Of a stretch of 64,000 bases of DNA, positions 46,501 to 56,192 are shown one piece after another. The stretch spans positions 1 to 64,000 of the forward strand of contig NZ_AZAY01000023.1 of NCBI RefSeq assembly GCF_001021165.1, given 5' to 3'. A model generated the notes under the pieces. The model was not told where the DNA came from. It saw only the letters and a program-made list of their open reading frames with translations, and ran no database searches. Numbering within the stretch: position 1 is the stretch's first letter; the number at the start of each line of letters is the position of its first letter. Origin of the DNA: Marinitoga sp. 1197 (GTDB taxonomy: Bacteria; Thermotogota; Thermotogae; Petrotogales; Petrotogaceae). A program made the position numbers and the translations under genes.

Positions 46501-46862
46501 TTGAAGATAACGATATATATATAAAATATCCCGGTAATTCAACGTCATATAGTAAAACTCCTCTAAAAGAATTTGAAAAATGGTTTGATGATGTAATAAA
46601 AGCTATTAAAAGTGCAGAGTTTTATCCTGCATTCATTGATGATAAAAATAAATTAAAATATAGATTCTTAGATTATTTAAGGATGAAAGAATATAATGTT
46701 CAAAACTCCAGTGAGAAATATTATACATGTGATGGTGGATATAATTCAAATGGTAAAGATAATAAATGTGAATATTATAGATTATGTAGTGTTTTAGGCT
46801 GGGGAAAATATATTAACCTAAAAACAAGAGAACATGTAAAATTTAAAAAGAACTCTAAATAA
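43578..46862 (+). CDS. addB: AddB-like nuclease/inactive helicase subunit
   Basis: A 1094-residue subunit of an AddAB-type end-resection enzyme. The N-terminal part is a helicase-like fold with a weak Walker A (FIGPSGDYVKQ). The C-terminal PD-(D/E)XK nuclease carries DCPFKYYLKYLAN, IDYKNSKSFQSEQLLFYYYI near residue 925, and Cys residues in YTCDGGYNSNG, KCEYYRLC and VDCPF that fit the AddB 4Fe-4S staple. Start at ATG 43578, 6 nt after AGGAGG. It is 12 nt upstream of addA. Confidence 0.85.
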   Translation: MKKVEIIDIKRNHFEELGEIILPYYKKDPMNFLFIGPSGDYVKQIAESVARKVDKTINRDAFRVINQYAVEIFRKYEPSFLFIDRDFLKSYIAKEMEDLIEKEKNNPQFKNYVKTLSKSKRSIDYLLEIFERKWEISRIDDENIISSNELYSEIDKDVDGDSNLYKLYKHLEEKLEEILNTKFDNSKSIDKNYDQISIYKWFYNELPKLEKTLGNTLFISGFFDIPPILTKVLKTMFNMFDNVIFFAWNPIDEESFKSLERILYFLKNESFEINYQKSELKKLFKDIYIQKTVFKNTVLEIENVAKEIKRKIIYENNQPQDFGIIVPDTQTANAFAEFFEELNVPYRLKNDIPLSESVIVSKLLLPLKAKYSGYEVEDLLALIEAGYGGERSLSIDEIESLLKTINLYYDYPKSTLKSRKEKWLNTISKYLKEIKAELNISDEKERLEKQEEQFNELFELMNTLFNLLEKIDINDFEITYYRELLNSWINEGIINIKNIEKVESELNALYKFHELLLTLEKNLSRLIDGEIKLSKFYNILSSLIETEKFRISERYSNTVEIFTLNDSRFVHKKYKIFVSFTDRNYPSIAVNPLLSQITQTNNYSKISELQFRENLYISMLFSDNVIFTYPKATLSGEEILSSPYEKDFEKLFKVKDWDLKIKGEEIIPADTYEIFSLEQAALYFAYNNLKSDIKEINSVITEIEDLKVKRDNYNWMLNDEINTGDISHNKISTYVDCPFKYYLKYLANIKGNKDFSIFYTGNLKHRIMKRLFDKYPAYNSIFSLIQNEDILYNEIKEIAMEEWDNSGVEELRSYKIVKEIEIEDIASEMVIVVKKLVESYIFFGSSRVKNNQDKKTILYNKVLKSEYSVSGRYKDYNFFARIDRIDLLEEDIRFGMDKKKDELKPVEKIEKEALSIIDYKNSKSFQSEQLLFYYYILLNNPDWKSKIKGKSIFLSFLPMKEKELGKKDSLKWMKIEDNDIYIKYPGNSTSYSKTPLKEFEKWFDDVIKAIKSAEFYPAFIDDKNKLKYRFLDYLRMKEYNVQNSSEKYYTCDGGYNSNGKDNKCEYYRLCSVLGWGKYINLKTREHVKFKKNSK

Positions 46863-46874
46863 TGGGGTGAAAAA

Positions 46875-49800
46875 ATGTCTAAAATTTTAAATATAGATAA
46901 AATGAAAAAAAATGTTGATAAAAATTATTTTATTTCTGCTTCTGCAGGAACAGGCAAAACATACACAATAACTCAATATTATATAGCTATATTGGAAAAA
47001 TACGAAAAGGAAAACAATCCGGATATTGTTCAGAATATTCTTGCAGTAACATTTACCAACAAAGCGGCGGGGGAAATGAAAGAAAGAATCCTTGAAGAAG
47101 TAGAAAAAAAATTAAACATAGAAGAAAACTATAAATACTGGCGTGAAATAAAAACAAACCTAAATCGCTCATGGATAATGACAATAGATAGTTTTTGTTC
47201 GAGAATATTAAAAGAAAATAATATCGCAATAGGAGTAGATCCGAATTTCACTATAATTAATGAATTAAAGATGAATATAGAAATTGAAAAATCGGTATAT
47301 AACACATTAAAAATATTATTTACCATCTATGAAAATATTATGGATAATAAAAGACTTGATATAGATGAAATTACATTTTTTATTTCTCCAGAAAGACGTG
47401 AAACAGTAAAAATAATAATAAATGAAATTCTTCGAGACAAAAAGCGATTTATAATAGCTTTGAAATATATATTAAAGGAATTAAAACTTGATACATTTAA
47501 AAAAGTACTTTTAGATACATTAAAAAATTGGAGAACAGAAATGAAAATGAGTTCAATCCCGACATTCGAATTGCCAAATCCTGATTTTAATAAAGTATTA
47601 TGGTTGTTTAAAAATACTGTATTAATTGCTCAGGAAATATATAATCTATATACAGCAGATCAATTTCAATATGATTTTAAAGGTATACTTGGCAAAACAT
47701 TGGAAGTTTTAGAAGATAAAAGGATAAAGGTTAAATATCAAAATAAATTCAAATATATTATCGTTGATGAATATCAGGACACGAACTTCCTTCAAAAAGC
47801 ATTATTTGATAATATTCATACAGAAGAAAATTATATATTCTATGTTGGTGACAGGAAGCAATCAATATATAGATTCAGAGGCGCAGATGTCTCTGTTTTT
47901 GCTGTTACAGAAAATGATTTTGATGAAAATAGTAAATTTCAATTAAGGATTAATAGACGTTCGAATTCAGAAATAGTAGAATTTGCAAATGAATTTTCTG
48001 AAAAGATATTATTTAGTGAGGAAACTATAAAAAGTTATGAAAGTGTAAAAAGAGTGTATAACGATGTATATAATAATCTTTTATTTAGTGATGACAAAGA
48101 CTTTTCCGAATATGAAAAAAAAGACGAAAATGATATTATTCCATCCATTTCGAAGAACAAAAATGATAAGCACAGAATAAAATATGTAATAAACACAGAA
48201 GACGAATATGAAACAATTGCGAAAACAGTGCAATCATTAATTGGTAAAAAAATGAAATTCAGAAAAAGAGAAAATGGGAAAATTATATTTGAAAAAAGAG
48301 AAATAAAATACAACGATATAGCTATATTATTAAGGGAATTAAAAAATTCAGAAGAAAAAATCAGAAAGACATTTAAAAAGTACAATATACCTTTTTATAT
48401 AATTGGAAGTAAATCATTTTATGATAAAACAGAGGTTCAAACTGTATTTTCCGCATTAAATGCTATTCAAAATCCAAATAATGACTTGAATTTAAGTGGT
48501 TATATAATGTCTTTAATGGGTGGTATGACTTTTGAGAGATTAAATGAATTTATAAAAATAAAAAATGCAAAAAAATATAATTCATTATACAAAACTATAC
48601 AGGAAAACAAAGATAAACTTTTAGAAAGTGAAAAAAGAGCGTTTGAAGTACTGGAAAAATATGTTGAGTTAAAATATTATTTAAAGCCAACACAAATATT
48701 AAAAGGTGTTATAACAGAAAATAATTACCTTTCAAAATTAACATTATATACAGATTCCTACTATGCTATAGCAAATGTAAAAAAATTGATTGATGAAGCA
48801 GAACAATATAACACACTTGCAATATCTTTTGCTGAATTGATGAGACTATTAAAAAAATCATCAGAAATCTCAGAAAGTGAAGCTGCTATCCTTGATGAAA
48901 AAGAAAATGTTGTAAAAGTATTGACTATTCACAAATCAAAAGGCCTTGAATTTCCTATTGTAATACTTGGTGGATTAGGAGGAAAAATAAATTTAAATTC
49001 AAGTGAGGAAACTGGAGAAAAAGTAAATATTTCTGATGAAAAAACAGAATTTTCCTTACCAAAAGATAATGTGAGATATTTTATCCTAAAAAAGCTATTC
49101 TTAAAAACAGTAAAAAATGCTGATATACCTTTAACAGATAAAGAAAAAATAAACATTGAGCTTGGAAAAGAATTTTCTGAAATGTTCGATATAAACAAAT
49201 TTCTTGAAGACACTGAAATTTTAAGATTAATATATGTTGCAATAACAAGGCCAAAAGAAATGTTAATACCTATAATCGCTGCTACTAAAGATAAAAAAGA
49301 TAATAATAAAATAAAAAAAATTTCGGATTTATTCATGAAATTGTCATATAAAACAAGAGATATAATTATGGCAGAAGAGCTTGATATTAGTGAAATAGAG
49401 ATTTCGCACAATGAAAAACAGGAGAAAAAAATAAAAATAGAAAAAAAGCAATTAAAAAATCTTATGGATTTTGCATATAAAAAATACATAGCACCAACGT
49501 ATATTATAAATGAGTTAAAAAAAGAAGAAATTGCAGACGACCTAACAGAAGAAGGTTATATAAAAATTGAAACTGATGATTTACTGTCAGATGAAGATAA
49601 ATTATTAAAAGGTTCAGAATTACATAATTTAATGGAGAGTATAAACAGCTTTAATCAAATACAATATTTAATAAAAAATGGGGATCTGCCAAAAGAATTA
49701 AATAATGATACAATAAAAAAATTATTTTCCATTAAAAGATTTAAAACAGAATGGAGATTGGTAAAAAGATTGGAAATTGAAAATAAAGAATATATGATCT

Positions 49801-50054
49801 TTGGAGTGCCGGATAGAGTTATTTTTGATGAAAAAAACAACATAGAAGTGTTGGATTATAAATATTCAGAATTACATAATTTAGGAAAAATAGAAGATTA
49901 TAAATTTCAATTACAATTTTATATGTATCTCTTAAAAGATTTTGGAAATCCAAAAAAAGGATATATTATAAGTCTAAAAAATGGGAATATAATTGAAGTT
50001 GAATATGATAAAAATTTTGAAAAAAAATTAAAAAAACAAATAAGCATGTTATAA
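46875..50054 (+). CDS. addA: AddA-like UvrD-family helicase/nuclease
   Basis: A 1059-residue superfamily 1 helicase. Motifs in order: Walker A SAGTGKT at residues 23-29, TFTNKAAGEM, IIVDEYQDTN near 297, VGDRKQSIYRFRGAD near 325, LTIHKSKGLEFPIVILGG near 690 and YVAITRPKEML near 790. The C-terminal RecB-type nuclease has LDYKYSELHN and the QLQFYMYLL motif. With AddB it unwinds and trims double-strand ends for RecA loading. GGGGTG precedes the ATG. Confidence 0.93.
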   Translation: MSKILNIDKMKKNVDKNYFISASAGTGKTYTITQYYIAILEKYEKENNPDIVQNILAVTFTNKAAGEMKERILEEVEKKLNIEENYKYWREIKTNLNRSWIMTIDSFCSRILKENNIAIGVDPNFTIINELKMNIEIEKSVYNTLKILFTIYENIMDNKRLDIDEITFFISPERRETVKIIINEILRDKKRFIIALKYILKELKLDTFKKVLLDTLKNWRTEMKMSSIPTFELPNPDFNKVLWLFKNTVLIAQEIYNLYTADQFQYDFKGILGKTLEVLEDKRIKVKYQNKFKYIIVDEYQDTNFLQKALFDNIHTEENYIFYVGDRKQSIYRFRGADVSVFAVTENDFDENSKFQLRINRRSNSEIVEFANEFSEKILFSEETIKSYESVKRVYNDVYNNLLFSDDKDFSEYEKKDENDIIPSISKNKNDKHRIKYVINTEDEYETIAKTVQSLIGKKMKFRKRENGKIIFEKREIKYNDIAILLRELKNSEEKIRKTFKKYNIPFYIIGSKSFYDKTEVQTVFSALNAIQNPNNDLNLSGYIMSLMGGMTFERLNEFIKIKNAKKYNSLYKTIQENKDKLLESEKRAFEVLEKYVELKYYLKPTQILKGVITENNYLSKLTLYTDSYYAIANVKKLIDEAEQYNTLAISFAELMRLLKKSSEISESEAAILDEKENVVKVLTIHKSKGLEFPIVILGGLGGKINLNSSEETGEKVNISDEKTEFSLPKDNVRYFILKKLFLKTVKNADIPLTDKEKINIELGKEFSEMFDINKFLEDTEILRLIYVAITRPKEMLIPIIAATKDKKDNNKIKKISDLFMKLSYKTRDIIMAEELDISEIEISHNEKQEKKIKIEKKQLKNLMDFAYKKYIAPTYIINELKKEEIADDLTEEGYIKIETDDLLSDEDKLLKGSELHNLMESINSFNQIQYLIKNGDLPKELNNDTIKKLFSIKRFKTEWRLVKRLEIENKEYMIFGVPDRVIFDEKNNIEVLDYKYSELHNLGKIEDYKFQLQFYMYLLKDFGNPKKGYIISLKNGNIIEVEYDKNFEKKLKKQISML

Positions 50055-50098
50055 TTAAGAATGTATGTTTACAAATCTATACTCTATGGGTGATTTAT

Positions 50099-50410
50099 AT
50101 GAATATACTTGAAGAAATCTTATTTAATTACCCACAGGAAAATGTTGATTTTGGAACAATAAAAAAAGATTTTAAAAATTATACTGGAAAAGAGTTAAAT
50201 GAAAACAAAATGCTAAATCTAAAAATTTTAAAAGAATATAATAAAAAACATTTTCTCACTATTGATGGTGCATTGTTAATTGGAAAAAATGATGTTGAAA
50301 AAATTTTGAATATAAGAGAAAGAATAGCACGTAGTATTTTAAAAGACTATGTGGAAAAAGGATACCTTAAAAGATATGGAAAAGGTAGAAATACTTATTA
50401 TAAGCTTTAA
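50099..50410 (+). CDS. Small winged-helix-like protein between addA and sbcD
   Basis: A 103-residue protein with no firm family. The C-terminal 45 residues (NDVEKILNIRERIARSILKDYVEKGYLKRYGKGRNTYYKL) look like a winged helix with a basic wing, suggesting DNA binding. Start at ATG 50099, 6 nt after GGGTG; a GTG three codons upstream is an alternative. Its place inside a repair operon, 16 nt before sbcD, hints at a regulator or accessory factor. Confidence 0.6.
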   Translation: MNILEEILFNYPQENVDFGTIKKDFKNYTGKELNENKMLNLKILKEYNKKHFLTIDGALLIGKNDVEKILNIRERIARSILKDYVEKGYLKRYGKGRNTYYKL

Positions 50411-50425
50411 AAAGGAAGTGTTGAA

Positions 50426-51613
50426 ATGAAAATATTACACACATCTGACTGGCATCTTGGCAGAAGGCCTGTTGGTGGAATAGGTGAATATACAAACAAA
50501 AGATATGAAGATTACTTTAAGGCAGCTGAATATATAGTGGATAAAGCTATAGAATTATCTGTTGACATATTTTTGATAAGTGGTGATTTATTTGATAAAA
50601 GCACATTATTACCTGATATACTATATAGAACAGAAAAAATTTTGGAAAAATTAAAAAACAATAATATTATTACATTGATAATAGAAGGAAACCATGATAA
50701 AATATATAATTCAGATGATTCATGGATCAATTATCTTGAAAATAAAAACCTTGTAAAAGTTCCGAAAATTTTTATTAATGAAGAAAAAATAATTTTTGAA
50801 CCAATTAAAATCAATGATATAAATTTCTATGGACTTGGTTATCCAGGTGCATTTATTGATAAATATATACTAGATTTAAATGATCAATTAAATCCTGATG
50901 AAAAAAATATAATTATGGTACATACAGCTTTAGCAGGAGAATTTCTTCCAGGATGTATTTCTTCTGAAAATATAGATATTTTAAAAGAAAAAGTATTATA
51001 TATAGCAGGTGGTCACATTCATACATTCAAAACATATCCAAAAGATAATCCTTTTTTCTTTATTCCTGGTTGCCCTGAATATTGGGATTTAAATGAAAAA
51101 GATGAAAAAGGTTTTATTATTTTTGATACAGAAACAAAAGAATATGAATTTTATCATTCTCTAAAAAGAAAAATATTAAGACGTGAAATAGAATACAATA
51201 ACAACTTTGAAATAATAGAAAAATTTATTGAAGAATTGGAATTTGAAAAAGATGAAGAAATTATCATATTAAAAATAAAGAATAGTTCAAAATTTTCATT
51301 AGATACGGAAAAAATAGAAAAATTACTAAAAGAAAAAGGAGCATTGAAAGCTGTTGTGCAGATTGACCATGTTTATGAAAAATCAAACGAAGAATATTAT
51401 GAAATTACTGATAAAAATGCTATAGAACGTAAAGTTGTTGAGAGCTGGGATAATATATTTTCTGCTGACAGTAAAAAAACAGTTAAATTTTTAGATAAAT
51501 TAAAGAGTATGGAGCATGAAGGAATTAAAGGTGAAGAATTATTTGATGTGTTTGATAATTTTTTGAGTTCTTTTATTATCGAAGGTGATATAAATGAAAA
51601 TAAAAAAAATTGA
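50426..51613 (+). CDS. sbcD: SbcD/Mre11-type nuclease
   Basis: A 395-residue calcineurin-like phosphoesterase. Metal-binding motifs: HTSDWHLGRR near residue 8, ISGDLFDKS near 52, EGNHDK near 90, MVHTALAG near 170 and GGHIHTF near 197. With SbcC it cuts hairpins and protein-blocked DNA ends. It overlaps sbcC by 20 nt, so translation is coupled. Confidence 0.95.
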   Translation: MKILHTSDWHLGRRPVGGIGEYTNKRYEDYFKAAEYIVDKAIELSVDIFLISGDLFDKSTLLPDILYRTEKILEKLKNNNIITLIIEGNHDKIYNSDDSWINYLENKNLVKVPKIFINEEKIIFEPIKINDINFYGLGYPGAFIDKYILDLNDQLNPDEKNIIMVHTALAGEFLPGCISSENIDILKEKVLYIAGGHIHTFKTYPKDNPFFFIPGCPEYWDLNEKDEKGFIIFDTETKEYEFYHSLKRKILRREIEYNNNFEIIEKFIEELEFEKDEEIIILKIKNSSKFSLDTEKIEKLLKEKGALKAVVQIDHVYEKSNEEYYEITDKNAIERKVVESWDNIFSADSKKTVKFLDKLKSMEHEGIKGEELFDVFDNFLSSFIIEGDINENKKN

Positions 51614-54404
51614 ATTAAAAAACTTTAGAAATCACGAAAGTTTAAAATTAGAATTTGAAGATGGAATTAATCTTTTACTTGGAAAAAACGGCAGTGGAAA
51701 AAGTTCGGTTTTTGAGGCTTTAGGAATAGCATTATTCAATGTTGAACCACGAAATGGACAATTAAAAGATGCTGTAAAAAAAGGTAGCAAAGTTGCAGAA
51801 ATATTTGTTGAATTTGTTGGAAATGATGGTGTTGAATATATTGTAGAAAGAAAAATTGGAAATCAATCTAAACATCTATTGAAAGATAAATACGGAAAAG
51901 TAAATATAAACAAAAGAGTACCTGAAAAAATTGGGGAATTAGCAGGTATAACAGGAAAAAATATAAAAGAAATTTTTAAAGGTGTGATTAGTGCATATCA
52001 AAATGATATAGTAAATATTTTCTTATTAAATCCGTCTGACAGGAAAAAGTATTTTAATAAAATATTCGATACAGAAGTATATGAAAGTATCTTTAAGGAT
52101 TTAAACGAAGTCGAAAGAAGATACAATCAAAATATAGAAAACCTAAAAAGTAAAATAGAAGTTTATAACGGCAGTTTAAAAGAATTTGAAAATATAGAGA
52201 GTGATATTGAAAAAAATAGAAAAATATTAAATGAAAAAATTAAAGAAGAAGAAAAAAATAAAAATGAATATGACTTACTTAAAAATAAAAAAATAGAAAT
52301 ACAGCAAGAAATTGATGCACTAAAAACATTAGAACAACAGATTAAATTATTGGAAAATAATTTAGAAAGTTATAACAGTCAGAAAGAAAGTTTAAATTTG
52401 CAAATAAGTGAATCGGAAAATGCAAAAAAAATAGTCGAAGAATCAAAAGATAATTATTATAAATATCTTGAAATAAAAAAAACTCTGGATGAAAAAACAA
52501 AAAAAGAAAATTTCTTGAGAAATCAAGAAAAGGAAAAAAATCAATTAGAAAAGGATATATATTCTTTTAAGAATAATTTAAACACATTGGAAGAAAGAAT
52601 CAAGAATATTCAAGAAAATATAAAAGAATTAAATCAATATATCGTTGAGTATAGCAAGGACTATGATGAAATTAAAAGTACTATAGATTCAAAGAAAGAG
52701 GAATTTCAAAAGGTTTTAGATGAATATAATAAACTAGAAAATCAAAAACAATTGTATCGACAATTATTAGAACAGAAAAAAGAATTTATTAGAAAAATTG
52801 AAGAATATAATAAGCATATAGGTGAAGAATATGATTTAAAAGAACGTTTAAAAGAAAATATTTTAAAAATTGAAGAGTTGAACAAAAAAAAGGATGAATT
52901 AGATAAAAAAATACAGGAAAAAGAAAAGTTAAAAGAAGAATTGTTATATATAAACAAGGACATTGAAAATACAGAGCAGTCAAAAAAACAATTATCTGGC
53001 GGATTATGCCCAATTCTAAATGAAAAATGTAAAAACCTTGAGGAAAAAGAAGGTGGAACTAATTACTTTGAAATAAGACTTATAGAATATAAAAAAAGGA
53101 AAGATATATTGGAAGATAAATTAAAAAAACTAAATACAATTGAAAGTGAAAAAAAAGAAATTGAAGAAAAATTGAAAACTATTGAAGTGAATAAACAAAT
53201 GATTTTAAAACAATTAGATGAATTGAAAAATATAAAAAATAAAAAAGTTGAAATAGAAAAAGCGCTTAATGTATTAGCGAAAAAACATGGCGATATAAAT
53301 AAAAAATCAACCGAAATAGATATTAATTACAAAAAGTATTTAGAGGAAAAAAGTGTATTAATCAATGAAATACAAAATTTGGAAAAACAAAAAATTAAAA
53401 TAGAAAAACAATTGAAAGAAGCTGAAAACAAGCTTGAAAATTTAGAAAAATTTTTAAAGAAAAATATTGAGTCAATTGATGAATTAAAACTTAAAATAAA
53501 AATGAATAATGAAAAATTAAGTAAATATATGGATTTAGAAAATAAAATTGATAAAATACAAGTTGATATCAAAAATTTAAAAAGTGAAATTGAAAAATTA
53601 GAACCATTCTACAATAATTATATAATCAACAAAAAAATTGCAGACAAACTGAATATACTGAAAAATAAATTGAAAAATCTAAATAGTGAAATTGAAAGTG
53701 AAACTAAAAAATTATTAGAACTCAAAAAAAGAATTGAAAAATATGAAAATTTAGGAAAATTAAATAGCGAAATAAAAAAAATAGAAGAAAAAATCTCAGA
53801 AAAACAAAAAATAATAATTGATTTAAATACTGAAATAGGAAAATTGGAAAATGAATTAAATAATTTGAGAAAAACATTGGAAAAAAGAAATGCGATTTTA
53901 AAAGAAAAAGAAAAATTGGATAACGAAATAAAAATTTATTTTAAAAAATTAGAATTGACGAAAGAGTTTAGAGATAAAATAAAAACAATGGGAAATTATG
54001 TAAGTAAGGAATTTACCAAAACAGTCTCAATAAAAGCAACTGAAAACTATATAAAAATGTCTGGAAAGAATGAAAAAATAATCTGGGATTCTGAAGACAA
54101 TTATCAGGTGAAAATTCATGATGATATAAAAGGAGAAAGAAATTTTAGTATATTATCCGGTGGAGAACAAGTAAGTGTTGCGATTTCAATAAGAGTGGCT
54201 CTTGCTAATTTTTTATCAAAAGCTAATATTTATTTACTTGATGAACCTACCATAAATCTTGATGAAGAAAGAAGAAATATGCTTGCAGAAAATCTTAAAA
54301 ATATGCTAAATGAAATAGAACAGGCATTTATTGTAACTCATGATGGAACATTTACGGAAATGGCACAAAAGGTTATAAATTTTGAAAGTCCATCGAAATT
54401 TTAA
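51594..54404 (+). CDS. sbcC: SbcC/Rad50-type ATPase
   Basis: A 936-residue SMC-like protein: Walker A LLGKNGSGKSS at residues about 29-39, two very long Lys/Glu-rich coiled coils, and a C-terminal head with LSGGEQVSVAISIRVALANF and YLLDEPTINLDEERR near residue 880. The zinc-hook position reads GGLCPILNEKCKNL, a Cys-x6-Cys pair instead of the usual CxxC. It tethers and clamps DNA ends for SbcD. Last gene of the repair operon; the IS wreck begins 46 nt downstream. Confidence 0.93.
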   Translation: MKIKKIELKNFRNHESLKLEFEDGINLLLGKNGSGKSSVFEALGIALFNVEPRNGQLKDAVKKGSKVAEIFVEFVGNDGVEYIVERKIGNQSKHLLKDKYGKVNINKRVPEKIGELAGITGKNIKEIFKGVISAYQNDIVNIFLLNPSDRKKYFNKIFDTEVYESIFKDLNEVERRYNQNIENLKSKIEVYNGSLKEFENIESDIEKNRKILNEKIKEEEKNKNEYDLLKNKKIEIQQEIDALKTLEQQIKLLENNLESYNSQKESLNLQISESENAKKIVEESKDNYYKYLEIKKTLDEKTKKENFLRNQEKEKNQLEKDIYSFKNNLNTLEERIKNIQENIKELNQYIVEYSKDYDEIKSTIDSKKEEFQKVLDEYNKLENQKQLYRQLLEQKKEFIRKIEEYNKHIGEEYDLKERLKENILKIEELNKKKDELDKKIQEKEKLKEELLYINKDIENTEQSKKQLSGGLCPILNEKCKNLEEKEGGTNYFEIRLIEYKKRKDILEDKLKKLNTIESEKKEIEEKLKTIEVNKQMILKQLDELKNIKNKKVEIEKALNVLAKKHGDINKKSTEIDINYKKYLEEKSVLINEIQNLEKQKIKIEKQLKEAENKLENLEKFLKKNIESIDELKLKIKMNNEKLSKYMDLENKIDKIQVDIKNLKSEIEKLEPFYNNYIINKKIADKLNILKNKLKNLNSEIESETKKLLELKKRIEKYENLGKLNSEIKKIEEKISEKQKIIIDLNTEIGKLENELNNLRKTLEKRNAILKEKEKLDNEIKIYFKKLELTKEFRDKIKTMGNYVSKEFTKTVSIKATENYIKMSGKNEKIIWDSEDNYQVKIHDDIKGERNFSILSGGEQVSVAISIRVALANFLSKANIYLLDEPTINLDEERRNMLAENLKNMLNEIEQAFIVTHDGTFTEMAQKVINFESPSKF

Positions 54405-54414
54405 TAATCTATGA

Positions 54415-54430
54415 AAAATCCCTGGATTTT
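54415..54430 (+). terminator. Weak terminator-like hairpin after sbcC
   Basis: The stem aaaatc/gatttt with loop cctg is followed by ctttattt. The stem is AT-rich and short, so termination is only possible. Confidence 0.35.
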
Positions 54431-54449
54431 CTTTATTTAAATTAAATTT

Positions 54450-54641
54450 GCGGTTTGACCCCCGAAAATTAGACAAAAAGTAAGGAAATCTCATTTTTTC
54501 ACAGAAATAACCATATAAAATAAAAAAAGGTAAAAAAAAGAAAATAAAAAACAAAAGTCGTTTTTGACTTCGTCAAAAAAATTATCATTAAAAAGATAAA
54601 AAACGAAATCAGGTGTAAGATACTTTAAAGACCTTTTGCAG
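54450..54641 (+). repeat. Left arm of the long inverted repeat
   Basis: 192 nt matching the complement of 56731-56921 with about eleven substitutions and a one-base difference in an A run (roughly 94% identity by eye). It includes a tttttgac-TTC-gtcaaaaa hairpin at 54561-54579. Confidence 0.85.
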
Positions 54642-54702
54642 CTTGTAAAAACAACTACAAGAATGTTAAAAAAAGGGAAAATAAAAATGTACAAAAAAGG
54701 GA

Positions 54703-55461
54703 TTAAGAATTAGAAACAGAATTAGCAAAAAAATCCATTTTTTCTTTTAATCTATAAGATTCACCTTTAATTGAAATAACATGAGAATGATGTAATAATC
54801 TGTCTAATATAGCTTGAGCCAAAACTGGAGAACCAAATATTTCACCCCAACTTGAAAATGGCATATTTGTTGTAATTATTGTACTGTGTTTTTCATATCT
54901 TTTTGATATTAATTGAAAAAATAAATTTGAAGCATCTGTATCAATTGGCAAATATCCTATTTCGTCTATTATTAATACTTTGTATTTCGAAAAATGCTTT
55001 AATCTTGTTTCTAATCTATTTTCTTTAAGAGCTTTTTTTAATTGAGACATTAAATCTTGGAAATGGATAAAATATGTTGAATATCTATGTTTTGCACATT
55101 CTATTCCAATGGAGACGGCAAGATGTGTCTTGCCAACTCCAGGGGTTCCTACAAATAGTATATTTTCATTATTTTCCACAAATCTTAAGCTTTTTAAATC
55201 TAAAATTTCCTGTTTATTTATTCCTGGTTGAAAATTGAAATCTTCTATTCCTTTCAGAAATGGGAAATTAGCTACTTTTACACATGCATTCATCGCTCTT
55301 TTTTCTTTTGCCTTTGTTTCTAATTCACTTAATTCATATAATGCGTCTATTACACTTTTTTCTCCTGTATTTATTAAGTTCAAATATTTATCTAAATTGG
55401 TTTTTATATTTATTAAATTTAATTCTGTTAGATTATTTTGTAGTTTTATATAATTATTCAT
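54703..55461 (-). CDS. istB: IS21-family helper ATPase IstB
   Basis: A 252-residue DnaC/IstB-type AAA+ ATPase: Walker A GTPGVGKTHLA near residue 105, Walker B VLIIDEIGYLPID near 165, TTNMPFSSWGEIF and AQAILDRLLHHSHVISIKGESYRL near the end. It looks complete. In IS21 elements IstB assists the IstA transposase in target choice. Here the partner istA is broken, so the element should not move by itself. GGAGGGG precedes the ATG. Confidence 0.92.
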   Translation of the reverse strand: MNNYIKLQNNLTELNLINIKTNLDKYLNLINTGEKSVIDALYELSELETKAKEKRAMNACVKVANFPFLKGIEDFNFQPGINKQEILDLKSLRFVENNENILFVGTPGVGKTHLAVSIGIECAKHRYSTYFIHFQDLMSQLKKALKENRLETRLKHFSKYKVLIIDEIGYLPIDTDASNLFFQLISKRYEKHSTIITTNMPFSSWGEIFGSPVLAQAILDRLLHHSHVISIKGESYRLKEKMDFFANSVSNS

Positions 55462-55470
55462 ATTCCCCTC

Positions 55471-55934
55471 CTACAAAAAATTATCTAATTTTTTCAGGTT
55501 ATTAGAACACATTTCATTTAGTTCCTTTTCGTCTTCAAAATCCTTATCATACGCTAATATCCAAGATATGAATTTATTTGCTGATTCAACCTTCCCTTTA
55601 GTATATGAATGTCTTGGCTTACATAATTTGATTTTAAATCCAAAATCTTTTGCAAATGCTTTCATTTTATAATTTATTCTTCTTCCTTTTTCTTTTCTAT
55701 CAACCCCTTTCTTTTAACATGCTTTCTAAAATTAGAATATGTTCCTATATTTAGCCCTTCATCTTTTAATTTTTCATATACTGCTCTCATTGTAATTCCC
55801 TTTATTGATAACAATTCTTCTATCCTCTTTAAATAATTATCCAATTTGCTTTTCTTATTTCTTTTTTTTGGTTTCCCTTCATATGTATTTGTCAAGTGAA
55901 CGGTGGACGTGATTACAATTGAAAAATGGACCAA
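55471..55934 (-). pseudogene. istA: istA transposase remnant with the catalytic core deleted
   Basis: Two out-of-frame pieces lie side by side. The upstream piece (55674-55934) has KLDNYLKRIEELLSIKG and MRAVYEKLKDEGLNIGTYSN, the helix-turn-helix region of IstA. The downstream piece (55471-55665) has FGFKIKLCKPRHSYTKGKVE and ANKFISWILAYDKDFED, the end of the rve domain. About 150-200 residues between them, including the first catalytic Asp residues, are missing, and the true N- and C-termini are also lost. It is in the same orientation as istB. Confidence 0.85.
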
Positions 55935-56192
55935 AAAAATAAAATGTTGAACACATCAAGGTTTTGAATAGTATTAAATTTTGGTTAAGAATTATACCTC
56001 CTTTCAAAAAAGAAGGATACCATTATTTCTTTATCCTTTTTGTACATTTTTGTACATTTTTATTTTCCTCTTTTTGTTCTTTTTTATTTTACCATTTACA
56101 TATTGGGAAGCTGATATTAAATTTGTTTTTACTATTTATGGAATAAATATTATTATGTTTTTTTATAATTATATTTTTTATTTCCTTATTTC

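Noticed and set aside
43949-54404. Many 60-190 residue antisense ORFs inside addB, addA and sbcC
   Set aside because: Phe/Ser/Ile-rich shadows of Lys/Glu-rich coiled-coil and helicase coding sequence, without ribosome binding sites.
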